This document shows positions 1-8,366 of a DNA stretch of 64,000 nucleotides, piece by piece. Origin of the DNA: Burkholderia sp. WSM2232 (GTDB lineage: Bacteria; Pseudomonadota; Gammaproteobacteria; Burkholderiales; Burkholderiaceae); the NCBI RefSeq assembly GCF_000472545.1, contig NZ_AWZV01000016.1, forward strand, positions 1 to 64,000, given 5' to 3'. A model generated the notes under the pieces. That model worked only from the letters and a program-made list of their open reading frames with translations, searched no databases and had not been told where the DNA came from. Both the position numbers and the translations under genes were made by a program. Within the stretch, counting starts at the first letter, position 1. The number at the start of each line of letters is the position of its first letter.

Positions 1-103
1 GCCCCAGCAAGTAGCCCCAGCAAGTAGCCCCAGCAAGTAGCCCCAGCAAGTAGCCCCAGCAAGTAGCCCCAGCAAGTAGCCCCAGCAAGTAGCCCAGCAA
101 GTA
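1..103. repeat. 13-bp tandem repeat, about eight copies
   Basis: The unit GCCCCAGCAAGTA is repeated head to tail seven times without change. An eighth copy at 92-103 has lost one C. The array starts at the window edge, so its full length is unknown. Thirteen bases is not a multiple of three and the unit carries TAG, so the plus strand is closed in every frame. The minus strand has no stop inside the array, but no start codon leads into it. It is best read as an intergenic minisatellite. Confidence 0.9.
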
Positions 104-118
104 GCCGGCGACCAAAGA

Positions 119-155
119 AATCAATATACGTTGATTATCACAATCAAGATTGATT
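119..155. promoter_or_regulatory. Two adjacent AATCAA/TTGATT inverted repeats, candidate operator
   Basis: AATCAA at 119-124 faces TTGATT at 131-136 across 6 bases. A second pair, AATCAA at 142-147 and TTGATT at 150-155, is separated by 2 bases. Both lie 55-90 bases before the CoA-transferase start, in an AT-rich island within GC-rich DNA. Four copies of one half-site suggest a cooperative repressor or activator site. The regulator is unknown; the GntR gene at 1636-2382 is one candidate by proximity only. Confidence 0.45.
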
Positions 156-210
156 CAGGCAAGGCGCACACCTAGACTCGTTCACATTTCTCGATTCAAC
201 TGTGACCGCC

Positions 211-1620
211 ATGACCCCCGAACTCGCGCTCGATTCTCTTTGGACGCTTGCTGGCTGCGAGCCGGCCGCGCTCCGCTCGGTGCACTTCAGCGGTACGGAG
301 CCGGCGTTGCCGTCCGTGTTTCGCGTCGGCGCGCTGGCGTCGGCGACCATTGCTGCAACGGGGCTGGCGGCGGCTGAATATCATCGGCTGCGCACGGGGC
401 GCGGGCAGCGTGTGAGCGTGGACATGCGGCGTGCGCTGGCATCCTTTCGCAGCGAGCGTTATCTGCGAATCGACGGCGGGCCGCCGCCCGCGCTGCGCGA
501 TCCGGTAACGGGCTTCTACGAGACGCGCGACAGCCGCTGGATCCAACTGCACACCAACTTCGCGCATCACCTTGCGGGCGTACTGAAGGTGCTGGGCTGC
601 GAGAACGATCGCGCGGCGGTCGCTTCAGCGATACGCGGCTGGGACGGTGCCACGCTGGATAACACGCTCGCCGAGGCGGGGCTGTGCGCTGCGCTGATCC
701 GCACTTCGAACGAGTGGGCCGCGCTCGAACAGGCCAAGGCGATCGCGCGTCTGCCGCTCTTCGAGATCGAGCGTATCGGCGACGCGCCTGCACAGTTGCC
801 GACGCGCCATGCATCGCCGCCGGGCCACGGCGGCAGCAGGCCGCTCTCCGGCGTGCGCGTGCTGGACCTGTCGCGCATCATTGCCGGGCCGGTCGGCGGG
901 CGCGCGCTTGCGCAGCATGGCGCCGAGGTGTTGATGATCAACGGTCCGCATCTGCCGAACATTGCGCCGCTCGTCATCGACAACAGCCGCGGCAAGCGCT
1001 CGGCCGTGCTCGATCTGCGCGATGCGGCGGGCCGCGAAACGCTGCGCGGTTTGACGCGCGATGCCGACGTGTTTCTGCAGGCCTATCGCCCCGGCGCATT
1101 GGCGGCGCATGGCTTCGGTCCCGACGATGCTGCGCGCCTGCGGCCGGGCATTGTGTATGTGTCGGTGTGCGCGTATGGATATGAAGGGCCGTGGGCCGCG
1201 CGGCGCGGCTTCGATAGTCTCGTGCAGTCCGCGAGCGGTATCGCGGTGACCGAACAGCGCGCGGCGGGATTGCACGAGCCGAGACACCTGCCGTGTCAGG
1301 CGCTCGATCACGCGACGGGCTATCTCGCCGCTTTCGGTGCGATGGCCGCGTTGTCGCGCCGCGCGATAGAGGGCGGAAGCTGGCACGTAAAGGTGTCGCT
1401 GGCACAGACTGGCCGGTGGCTGCAATCGTTCGGCGAAATTCCTGACGGATGGAAGGCGCCTGACGTCACGCTCGACGACGTGCGCGACTGCCTCGATACC
1501 GTTCAGTCTGAGTTCGGAGGCGTGCAGGCCGTGCAGCCGGCGGAACGACTCGAGGAGACCCCGGCGTTTCTCGCGTTGCCGCCCTCGCGCATCGGCGCGC
1601 ATGAGGCGAAATGGCTTTGA
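211..1620 (+). CDS. CaiB/BaiF (family III) CoA-transferase with rearranged domains
   Basis: This 469-residue protein belongs to the family III CoA-transferases, which move CoA between carboxylic acids. The usual N-terminal signature (VLDLSRIIAGP) lies near residue 216 instead of near the start. It is followed by NSRGKRSAVLDLR and by RRGFDSLVQ, whose Asp335 matches the catalytic aspartate. Residues about 35-200 instead resemble the later part of a CaiB protein (TGRGQRVSVDM, then DSRWIQLHTNF), and a similar stretch recurs at the C terminus. It therefore looks like a partial CaiB unit fused in front of another one. ATG at 211 is preferred; GTG at 202 is an in-frame alternative. The substrate cannot be told, and the gene stands alone. 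Confidence 0.85.
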   Translation: MTPELALDSLWTLAGCEPAALRSVHFSGTEPALPSVFRVGALASATIAATGLAAAEYHRLRTGRGQRVSVDMRRALASFRSERYLRIDGGPPPALRDPVTGFYETRDSRWIQLHTNFAHHLAGVLKVLGCENDRAAVASAIRGWDGATLDNTLAEAGLCAALIRTSNEWAALEQAKAIARLPLFEIERIGDAPAQLPTRHASPPGHGGSRPLSGVRVLDLSRIIAGPVGGRALAQHGAEVLMINGPHLPNIAPLVIDNSRGKRSAVLDLRDAAGRETLRGLTRDADVFLQAYRPGALAAHGFGPDDAARLRPGIVYVSVCAYGYEGPWAARRGFDSLVQSASGIAVTEQRAAGLHEPRHLPCQALDHATGYLAAFGAMAALSRRAIEGGSWHVKVSLAQTGRWLQSFGEIPDGWKAPDVTLDDVRDCLDTVQSEFGGVQAVQPAERLEETPAFLALPPSRIGAHEAKWL

Positions 1621-1635
1621 CCGACCGAGCGCCGC

Positions 1636-2382
1636 TTACTTGCGCAATTCCGCCACGAAGTCGTAGTAATCGTTGCGGCAATAGGTATCGGTCAGTTCGA
1701 TTGCGCGTTGATCCGCCGTGTAGCCCACACGCGTGATCAACAGCAGCGCTTCGTTCGGCGCAATGCTCATCTGCTGCGCGATCTCCTCGCTCGCGTTGAC
1801 CGCGCGAAAATGCTGCAGCGCGCGCACGATCGTCAATCCGCGATTCTCCAGATAGGTGTACAACGAATCGCCAATCGCCTGCGGATCGGGAATCACTGCT
1901 GCGGGAAAGGTCGAGTTCTCGACCGCCATCACGATGCCGTCGGCAAGACGCAAGCGCCGCAGGCGCGTGACGGCCGCAGCCGGCGAAAGCCCGAGCTGGA
2001 TCACTTCTTCGCGATTGGCCGGCAGGATCTCGCGCGACAGCCACTTTGAACTCGGCGTGAAACCTCGGCGCCGCAGCATTTCGCTAAAGCTCGACAGACG
2101 CGACAGCGGATCTTCATAGCGCGGTGTGATGAAACTGCCGGCGCCTTGGGTGCGCCGAATCAAGCCCTGTTCGACGAGTAGAGCGATCGCCTTGCGTGAC
2201 GTGATTCGCGAAACGCCCAGCGCCTCCGAGAGTACGCGCTCGGAAGGCAGCGCTTCGCCGGCGTTCCAGCGGTTCTCGTGAATCGCCGTGCCCAGCTTGC
2301 GGGCAAGTTGCAGATAAAGCGGCGTGTCGTTTTCCGGGTCCGGGCGCAGATCGCGCCAGCGGTCTTCCGAGGCAGAGGTCAT
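1636..2382 (-). CDS. GntR-family transcriptional regulator, HutC subfamily
   Basis: This 248-residue protein has an N-terminal winged-helix GntR domain (residues about 18-85). It carries the typical pattern of PLYLQLARKL, then GEALPSERVLSEALGVSR, then QGLIRRTQGAGSF. A C-terminal UTRA ligand-binding domain of the HutC/NagR type follows (about 105-240). Such proteins bind small metabolites, for example histidine derivatives or amino-sugar phosphates, and usually repress neighbouring genes. The gene is convergent with the CoA-transferase, 15 bases from its stop. The effector and targets are not evident here. Confidence 0.9.
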   Translation of the reverse strand: MTSASEDRWRDLRPDPENDTPLYLQLARKLGTAIHENRWNAGEALPSERVLSEALGVSRITSRKAIALLVEQGLIRRTQGAGSFITPRYEDPLSRLSSFSEMLRRRGFTPSSKWLSREILPANREEVIQLGLSPAAAVTRLRRLRLADGIVMAVENSTFPAAVIPDPQAIGDSLYTYLENRGLTIVRALQHFRAVNASEEIAQQMSIAPNEALLLITRVGYTADQRAIELTDTYCRNDYYDFVAELRK

Positions 2383-2615
2383 GGGGCTTACGCTAGAAGG
2401 GCGAGGAGCAATTCTAAGACATCGGCGCGTCGCGTTATAGCGGGCTTTTGCCTGGTGGCCTGCCGGATCGCAGCGCAGCCGCTAAACTCGTCGCTATGAA
2501 TCGGGCAGCATCGTTGCGCGTATGCGCCTTGTGCGTCGGCGCCGGCGTAGGGTCGCAAGCGGCGGTAAAAATCGGCCGCGGACTGTATGGTCAGCAGGAT
2601 CAGCGCGGTCCGCAA

Positions 2616-2696
2616 GATCAGCACGACCAGCACGATCAGCACGATCAGCACGATCAGCACGATCAGCACGATCAGCACGATCAGCACGATCAGCGC
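2616..2696. repeat. 9-bp tandem repeat (GATCAGCAC), nine units
   Basis: Seven perfect GATCAGCAC units and two one-base variants (GACCAGCAC at 2625, GATCAGCGC at 2688) lie head to tail. Related but degenerate copies continue on both sides from about 2590 to 2720. The period is a multiple of three, so any reading frame through it gives a three-residue repeat. Confidence 0.9.
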
Positions 2697-2730
2697 GGTC
2701 GGCATGATCTGCACGATCAACACCGTCCAC

Positions 2731-2780
2731 AACAGCCAGCATAGCCAGCCATAGCCAGCCATAGCCAGCCAAAGTCAGCC
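2731..2780. repeat. 10-bp tandem repeat (ATAGCCAGCC)
   Basis: Three perfect ATAGCCAGCC units at 2741-2770 are flanked by a degenerate copy on each side (AACAGCCAGC and AAAGTCAGCC). The array ends six bases before the AGGAG ribosome-binding site of the aldo/keto reductase, so it lies in that gene's 5' leader or promoter. Confidence 0.85.
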
Positions 2781-2795
2781 ACTTCAGGAGTCAGC

Positions 2796-3641
2796 ATGAC
2801 GAGCGATATTGCAAGCGTGAACCTGCCCGACGGCGAGCGCATCCCCAAACTCGGGCAAGGTACATGGGAAATGGGCGAGCAGCCCGCGCGCCGCGCGGCG
2901 GAGATCGACGCGTTGAGATGCGGAATCGAGCTCGGCATGACGCTCGTCGATACAGCTGAAATGTACGGCGACGGTGCAACCGAGTCTCTGCTCGGCGAAG
3001 CGCTCGCGGGACTGCGCGACAAGGTGTTCCTCGTCAGCAAGGTGTATCCGCATAACGCGAGCCGGCGCGGCGTGATCGCAGCGTGCGAACAGAGCCTCAA
3101 GCGTCTGAAGACGGACCGGCTCGATCTGTATCTGCTGCACTGGCGCGGCTCGGTGCCGCTCGCAGAGACGGTGGGCGCTTTCGAGGCGCTGCGCGCGGCC
3201 GGCAAGATTCGCCACTGGGGCGTGAGCAACTTCGATACCGACGACATGGAAGAACTCGTCGCCACTGCCGGCGGCGCAACGTGTGCGACGAATCAGATCC
3301 TGTACAACGTGGCGCGCCGTGGGCCGGAGTTCGATCTGCTGCCTTGGCTTGCCGCGCGCAACATGCCGGCTATGGCCTACAGTCCCGTGGATCACGCGCG
3401 TTTGCCCAAACGCTCGCCGCTCGACGACATTGCGAGCGCGCGCGGCGTTTCCGTGTTCCAGGTCGCGCTTGCGTGGGTATTGCAGCAGCCGGGCGTGTTC
3501 GCGATTCCCAAGGCGGGCCGCGTCGAGCATGTGCACGACAACTACCGCGCGCTCGAATTGCGGCTCGAGCCACACGAACTGGCCGCCATTGACGGCTATT
3601 TCAAGCCGCCGCGCGGCAAGCGCGCGTTGGAAATGCTCTGA
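2796..3641 (+). CDS. Aldo/keto reductase
   Basis: This 281-residue protein is a (beta/alpha)8 NAD(P)H-dependent oxidoreductase that reduces aldehydes or ketones in the cytoplasm. The catalytic tetrad is complete: Asp52 and Tyr57 in VDTAEMYG, Lys82 in VSKVYP and His115 in LLHWRG. The GVSNF motif and the C-terminal IPKAGRVEHVHDN cofactor-binding segment are also present. AGGAG at 2786-2790 supports the ATG start. No partner gene suggests a substrate; it resembles YeaE-type enzymes. Confidence 0.93.
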   Translation: MTSDIASVNLPDGERIPKLGQGTWEMGEQPARRAAEIDALRCGIELGMTLVDTAEMYGDGATESLLGEALAGLRDKVFLVSKVYPHNASRRGVIAACEQSLKRLKTDRLDLYLLHWRGSVPLAETVGAFEALRAAGKIRHWGVSNFDTDDMEELVATAGGATCATNQILYNVARRGPEFDLLPWLAARNMPAMAYSPVDHARLPKRSPLDDIASARGVSVFQVALAWVLQQPGVFAIPKAGRVEHVHDNYRALELRLEPHELAAIDGYFKPPRGKRALEML

Positions 3642-3699
3642 GCGTGGCGCGTGCCGCAACCACTACATGCAAAGAGCGGACATGGCGCGCACGAAAATC

Positions 3700-3720
3700 G
3701 CGGCGCCATGCAGGCGCCGC
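3700..3720 (-). terminator. GC hairpin after the Rap1a/Tai-like gene
   Basis: GCGGCGCC and GGCGCCGC pair across a 5-base loop. On the minus strand the hairpin is followed by GATTTTCG, a weak T-tract. It sits just past the stop of the minus-strand secreted protein and between convergent genes, so it may serve either strand. Confidence 0.45.
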
Positions 3721-3726
3721 GTATCG

Positions 3727-4209
3727 TCAGTTGCAGCTGTGATGCATGTGCACGGAGCCTAGCACCGCGACTTCGGCGGGCGTGTGCTTGAGCGAGTCGT
3801 CGTTGACCTGCGCCGCATCCGCGACGAACTCGTCGACGAGCGTGGACACCGGCGTGTTGCGCAGACACAGCGACACGCGCTGCGTTTCGTTGGCGGGCAG
3901 CGACGCGCGCTGGCCGAGGAACAGCACGCCGTACTGATAGCCGTGGATGATGCCGCGAATGGCACCCACACATTGGCCATGCGCGACGTTATCGCTCTTC
4001 TGCTTGCAGGTCTGCGCGAGCGAGTAGGCCGAGAAGCTCGGATCGACAGGCGGCGCGGACTGCGACAACGTGGGCGACAGCGGCTGCGCGGCGGGCGCCG
4101 CAGCGGGCGTGCCGGTCTGCGCATGGGCGAGCGCAGCGAAGCCGAAAGCGGTGACCGCTGCAAGACCCGCGACCGCTCGTGCCGCAAAGCTGGGGACGTT
4201 TGGATGCAT
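3727..4209 (-). CDS. Secreted protein with Rap1a/Tai-like domain
   Basis: This 160-residue protein starts with a clear signal peptide (residues 1-30, ending AHA before QTG), so it should be periplasmic. An Ala/Pro-rich linker follows, then a small Cys-containing domain (about 65-160) with CKQKSDNV...QCVGAIRGIIHGYQYG and a C-terminal HHSCN. This pattern resembles the Rap1a/Tai family, which includes immunity proteins against peptidoglycan-degrading T6SS amidases. No amidase effector lies beside it, so an immunity role is not supported by context. Confidence 0.7.
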   Translation of the reverse strand: MHPNVPSFAARAVAGLAAVTAFGFAALAHAQTGTPAAAPAAQPLSPTLSQSAPPVDPSFSAYSLAQTCKQKSDNVAHGQCVGAIRGIIHGYQYGVLFLGQRASLPANETQRVSLCLRNTPVSTLVDEFVADAAQVNDDSLKHTPAEVAVLGSVHMHHSCN

Positions 4210-4296
4210 GTTGTGGTGCCCTCATATCGAACGTTGAATCTGATATGAGGCAATTGCCGCGCTTTGGTTCCTGGCTCACGCACGCGCCGGCCAGAT

Positions 4297-6456
4297 CTAT
4301 TGCGATGAGTCCGGCCGGGGTCTCTTTGCCGGGCCGCTCGGCGCGTCGTCGGAAACGTCATGCGACTCGCGTCGCGGGGCCGTTTGCAGCACGCGCAACT
4401 CGTCGACGGGAATATGACAGCGGATCAGGTGTGTGGCGCCGTCGCCTGCCTGCGCAAACGGCGGGTCCTGCTGTTCGCAGATCGCGCCCAGCTTGCGCGG
4501 GCAGCGCGTATGGAACACGCAGCCGTACGGCGGCGAGGCGGCGCTCGGCAAATCGCCGGAAAGGCGGATGCGGGTTTTGCCCGGATTGCCGCCAAGCGTC
4601 GGCACCGACGACAGCAGCGCTTCCGTATAAGGATGCTGCGGCCCGTCGAACACCGCGGCGGCGGGCCCGATTTCAAGCAGCCGGCCGAGATACAGCACGG
4701 CGATGCGGTCGGACAGATAACGCACGACATGCAGATCGTGCGAGATGAATACATAGCTGACGCCGCGCTCGCGTTGCAGGTCGGCGAGCAGGTTGAGAAT
4801 CGCCGCCTGCACCGAGACGTCGAGCGCGGACGTCGGCTCGTCGCACACCACCACGCGCGGCTCACCGGCGAAGGCGCGCGCAATGGCCACGCGCTGCTTG
4901 AGCCCGCCGGAAAGCTGGCGGGTGCGCGAGTCGAGATAGCGCTCCGGCAAACGCACCGCGGCGCTCAGGCTGGCAAGCCGCTCGTCGACGGCGGCACCGC
5001 GCAGCGCGCCAAGACGCGACAACGCGCGGCCGATCAGCCGCTTGACCGAATGGGCGCGGTTCAGCGCGGAATCCGGATTCTGGAACACGATCTGCAGTGA
5101 CTTGACCTGCTCGTCGTTGCGTCGCGTGACGCGTGCGGCGAGCGGCGCGCCGTCGAGTTCGAGCACGCTGCCGGCGTCCGGCGTGAGAAGGCCGAGCAGC
5201 AGCTTCGCGAGCGTCGTTTTTCCGCTGCCCGATTCGCCGACGAGGCCGAGCGTCTCCCCGGCACCGAGATCGAGCGACACGTTGTCCACTGCACGCAGCG
5301 TCGTGCCGGAGACATGGAATGTCTTCGACAGATTCTGGGCGCGCAGCACGGGCTCACACGGCGTGCCGCCGCTCGTCGCATGAGTCTTTACGGGTAAAAG
5401 CGCGCTTGCGCGGGGCAACTCGATCGCACGCTCGTGATAATGGCAACGCGACATCTGATCGCCATGCGCCGCGCTCACGCGGTATGGCGGCGGTGCCTCG
5501 CGGCGGCAGCGCTCGTCGGCGAGACGGCAACGCTCCGCATAGATGCAGCCTTGCGCCACTGAACCGGGCGCAGGCAGGCCGCCGGCAATCGTGTCGAGCC
5601 GCTCGCTGTCCTTGCTGCGTCCCTGCGTGGGCAGGCAGCGCAACAGCCCCACTGTGTACGGATGACGCGGGCGCGTGAAGACGTCCTGGGTCGCGCCTTC
5701 CTCGACCAGTTTGCCCGCATACAGCACGCCGACGCGTTCGCACATGCGCCCGATCACGGCGAGGTTGTGGCTGATGAAGAGCACCGCGGTGCCGAGCTCC
5801 ACGCGCAGTTGCGCGACGAGGTCGAGCACTTCGGCTTCGACGGTGGCGTCGAGGCCGGTGGTGGGTTCGTCGAGAATCAGCAGCGCGGGGTTCGACGCAA
5901 GCGCCATCGCAATCACCACGCGCTGTTGCATGCCGCCCGACAATTGATGAGGATAACTGTCCATCACGCGTTCTGGCGACGCAATGCGCACGCGTTGCAG
6001 CATCTCGAGCGAGCGCTGCATTGCTTCGTTGTGGGCGACCCCTGCGGCTTCGAATGCCTCCGACACTTGCCGCGCGATCGTCAGCGACGGATTCAGCGCA
6101 CGGCCCGGGTCCTGATAGACCATCGAAATGGTGTTGGCGCGCAGCATGCGCAGAGCGTCGGCGTCGAGCTTGTTTACCTCGGCGCCCGCGATGACGATCT
6201 TGCCCGCCTTGACCTTGCCGTTGCGCGGCAGATAGCGCAGCGCTGCCATCGCCACCGTCGACTTGCCGCAACCCGATTCGCCGACAAGGCCGTACGCTTC
6301 GCCGCGCCGCACGCGAAACGACACGTCTTGCAGGACCTCGCGATCGCGCCCGCGTATCCGGTAGGTCACCGTCAGGCCGACGATAGTCAGCGCATCCGTG
6401 CGGTCGCTCTTCGACACGTCGAAGGCGGGAAACGAAGAGGGCGGCGGTCCGTTCAT
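4297..6456 (-). CDS. Peptide/nickel-type ABC transporter, fused two-domain ATPase
   Basis: This 719-residue protein fuses the DppD-like and DppF-like ATPases of an oligopeptide-type importer. Domain 1 has Walker [10 protein letters not shown], signature LSGGMQQRV and Walker B LLILDEPTTGLD. Domain 2 has GESGSGKTTLAK, LSGGLKQRVAIARA and VVVCDEPTSALD. Each half ends in the Cys-containing C-terminal segment typical of the family (CIYAERCRLADERC and CVFHTRCPRKLGAIC), which may bind an iron-sulfur cluster. The ATG at 6456 overlaps the upstream permease stop as ATGA, so the reading frame upstream of it is permease DNA in another frame. The substrate is unknown. Confidence 0.93.
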   Translation of the reverse strand: MNGPPPSSFPAFDVSKSDRTDALTIVGLTVTYRIRGRDREVLQDVSFRVRRGEAYGLVGESGCGKSTVAMAALRYLPRNGKVKAGKIVIAGAEVNKLDADALRMLRANTISMVYQDPGRALNPSLTIARQVSEAFEAAGVAHNEAMQRSLEMLQRVRIASPERVMDSYPHQLSGGMQQRVVIAMALASNPALLILDEPTTGLDATVEAEVLDLVAQLRVELGTAVLFISHNLAVIGRMCERVGVLYAGKLVEEGATQDVFTRPRHPYTVGLLRCLPTQGRSKDSERLDTIAGGLPAPGSVAQGCIYAERCRLADERCRREAPPPYRVSAAHGDQMSRCHYHERAIELPRASALLPVKTHATSGGTPCEPVLRAQNLSKTFHVSGTTLRAVDNVSLDLGAGETLGLVGESGSGKTTLAKLLLGLLTPDAGSVLELDGAPLAARVTRRNDEQVKSLQIVFQNPDSALNRAHSVKRLIGRALSRLGALRGAAVDERLASLSAAVRLPERYLDSRTRQLSGGLKQRVAIARAFAGEPRVVVCDEPTSALDVSVQAAILNLLADLQRERGVSYVFISHDLHVVRYLSDRIAVLYLGRLLEIGPAAAVFDGPQHPYTEALLSSVPTLGGNPGKTRIRLSGDLPSAASPPYGCVFHTRCPRKLGAICEQQDPPFAQAGDGATHLIRCHIPVDELRVLQTAPRRESHDVSDDAPSGPAKRPRPDSSQ

Positions 6457-7322
6457 CGGTCGAGCACGCCTTGTACGCCGTCGGCAATCAGATTCACGCC
6501 TACGACGAGCGTGGCGATTGCGCCGGCCGCGAACACCACGGTCCACCATGCGCCGCCGGCCATCAGCGTGTACGACTCGGACAGCGCGAGGCCCCAGTCG
6601 GCGGAAGGCGGCTGAATGCCGAAGCCCAGAAACGACAGCGTGGCCACCGCGAAGATCGCGTACCCGAGCCGCACGGTGGCCTCGACGACGATGGGCGGCA
6701 GCACGTTCGGCAGGATTTCCGCGAACATGATGTAGGGCGCGCGTTCCCCGCGCAATTGCGCAGCGGCCACGTAGTCCAGATGACGCTCGGCGAATACGGC
6801 GGCGCGCACGGTGCGCGCGGTGATCGGCGCGAAGGTGATGCCGATCACCAGGATCACCGTGAAGTTCGAGGCGCCCACGGCCGCCAGCGCGAGCAGCGCG
6901 ACGATCACGAGCGGCAGCGCGAGGACGGCGTCGATCGCGCGGCCCACCACGTTGTCGACCCAGCCGTCGAAGTAGCCGACCACGAGCCCGAGCGCCGTGC
7001 CACTCACGGTGCCGAGCAGCGTGGCGAGCGGCGCGATGGTGAGAATGTCGCGCGCGCCGACAATCACACGTGAGAACACGTCGCGGCCGAGCTGGTCGGT
7101 GCCGAACCAATGCGCGTGATCCGGCGGCATCAGCGAATTGAGCGGGTCGGACGCATACGGATCGACCGGCACGAACCACGGTCCGGCTATCGCGCAACCG
7201 ATCCACCACGCGACGATCAGCACGCCCACGACAAAAGTCGGCGAGCGCAGCAGCACGCGCAAGCGGTCGAAGCGCGGCTCGCTGGCGGCGCGCGGCGCGG
7301 CCGGCGGAACGATCGTGCTCAT
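6453..7322 (-). CDS. ABC transporter permease, DppC/OppC type
   Basis: This 289-residue inner-membrane protein has an N-terminal membrane segment, a periplasmic stretch with GTDQLGRDVFSRVIVGAR (the DppC-family hallmark) and then several more membrane helices. A cytoplasmic coupling loop around QLRGERAPYIMFAEILPN contacts the ATPase. Its ATG overlaps the stop of the preceding permease (ATGA), and its stop overlaps the ATPase start in the same way. The three are therefore translationally coupled. Confidence 0.92.
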   Translation of the reverse strand: MSTIVPPAAPRAASEPRFDRLRVLLRSPTFVVGVLIVAWWIGCAIAGPWFVPVDPYASDPLNSLMPPDHAHWFGTDQLGRDVFSRVIVGARDILTIAPLATLLGTVSGTALGLVVGYFDGWVDNVVGRAIDAVLALPLVIVALLALAAVGASNFTVILVIGITFAPITARTVRAAVFAERHLDYVAAAQLRGERAPYIMFAEILPNVLPPIVVEATVRLGYAIFAVATLSFLGFGIQPPSADWGLALSESYTLMAGGAWWTVVFAAGAIATLVVGVNLIADGVQGVLDR

Positions 7323-8326
7323 TCGGCGCTCCTCACGCGCAGGCGCGGATTGAGCAGCACGTGCAACGCATCCGCGACCAGGTTGGCGACGGTGTACACC
7401 ACACCGATGGTCAGTACGCCGGCTTCGAGCATCGGGAAGTCCTTGGCTTTCGCGGCGTTGTAAATTAGCGAGCCGATGCCCGGATAGCGGAACAGCGTCT
7501 CCACCACGACGAGGCCGCCGATCATGTAGCCGAGCTGGGTCGCGGCCACGGTGATGGTCGGCAGGAGCGCATTGCGCAACACGTGCCGCCAGATCACGAC
7601 GTGACGCGGCAGGCCCTTGAGAATCGCGGTGCGCGTGTAGTCCGCGTCGAGCGCTTCGACGGTGCCCGCACGCGCCATGCGCGCGATGTAGCCGAAGAAC
7701 ACCAGCACCAGCGGCAGCACGGGCAGGACCAGATAGCGCGATTGTTCGAGCGCGTTGGCGTCGGGCGGATACGAGGCCTCGATAGGCAGCCAGCGCAGCC
7801 ACACGCCGAAGACGAGGATCAGCACGATCGACGAGACGAATTCCGGCACCACGGTGGCCGACAGTCCCGCGATGCTGATCGTGCGATCGAGCCAGCGTCC
7901 GGCATGCATGGCCGACCACACGCCGCCCGCAATGCCTAGCGGCACCACCACGATGAACGCGAGCAAGCCGAGCTTCGCGGAATGCGCGAGCGCGTCGCCG
8001 ATGAACGGCGCCACCGGCTCGCGATACGCGTAGGAAAGCCCCATGTCGCCGCGCACGAAACGCGCGATCCACTCGGCGTATTGCGTCATCAGCGGGCGGT
8101 CGGCGCCTAGTTGATGATTGAGCGCCGCGACCGCGCGCGCGTCCGCGAGCGGCCCGAGCACCGCGCGGCCAATGTCGCCGGGCAGCAGTTGCCCGCCGGC
8201 GAATACGATCACCGACAACAGCCACAGCGTAATCAGCGACAAGCCGACGCGTGTCGCAAGAAAGCGTGTGACGCGGCCGGCATTGCCGTGCCGCGCGGAA
8301 GCGAAAGAGTTCACAGTGCTCGACAT
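7319..8326 (-). CDS. ABC transporter permease, DppB/OppB type
   Basis: This 335-residue protein has six predicted membrane segments. It has the DppB pattern of LLPGDIGRAVLG after helix 1, a large periplasmic loop (DRPLMTQYAEWIARFVRGDMG), and the coupling loop DYTRTAILKGLPRHVVIWRHVLRNALLP. ATG at 8326 (MSSTVNSF) is preferred; a GTG eight codons upstream is also in frame. It is followed by the DppC-type permease with ATGA overlap and preceded by the binding protein 40 bases away. Confidence 0.92.
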   Translation of the reverse strand: MSSTVNSFASARHGNAGRVTRFLATRVGLSLITLWLLSVIVFAGGQLLPGDIGRAVLGPLADARAVAALNHQLGADRPLMTQYAEWIARFVRGDMGLSYAYREPVAPFIGDALAHSAKLGLLAFIVVVPLGIAGGVWSAMHAGRWLDRTISIAGLSATVVPEFVSSIVLILVFGVWLRWLPIEASYPPDANALEQSRYLVLPVLPLVLVFFGYIARMARAGTVEALDADYTRTAILKGLPRHVVIWRHVLRNALLPTITVAATQLGYMIGGLVVVETLFRYPGIGSLIYNAAKAKDFPMLEAGVLTIGVVYTVANLVADALHVLLNPRLRVRSAE

Positions 8327-8366
8327 GGTGAAGCCTGGCCGGTCAAACACGGCGCACGCGAGACGC

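Larger units (their letters stand above)
2383..2795. other. 413-bp gap with minisatellites
   Basis: This gap lies between the divergent GntR and aldo/keto reductase genes and must hold both promoters; no clear -35/-10 pair was picked. It contains two tandem repeats, listed separately. A plus-strand reading frame from ATG 2496 to 2744 would give about 82 residues: a hydrophobic N terminus ending SQAA, then repeated His-Asp-Gln. The minus strand is also open through the repeat (Ile-Val-Leu repeats). Openness on both strands is expected for a 9-base repeat without stops, so no gene is called. Confidence 0.6.

Noticed and set aside
1..103. CRISPR array at the left edge
   Set aside because: The 13-base units are adjacent with no unique spacers, so it is a simple tandem repeat.
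2388..2762. A minus-strand Ile/Val/Leu-repeat membrane protein
   Set aside because: The frame is created by the 9-base repeat, which is open on both strands. There is no ribosome-binding site and no conserved part.
3727..4209. A T6SS immunity role for the Rap1a/Tai-like protein
   Set aside because: No amidase effector or other T6SS gene is adjacent, and the family also includes proteins without any known toxin partner.
4297..7209. A single 970-residue minus-strand open frame covering the ATPase and more
   Set aside because: The first ~250 residues are an out-of-frame reading of the DppC-type permease. The ATGA overlap at 6453-6456 marks the true ATPase start.
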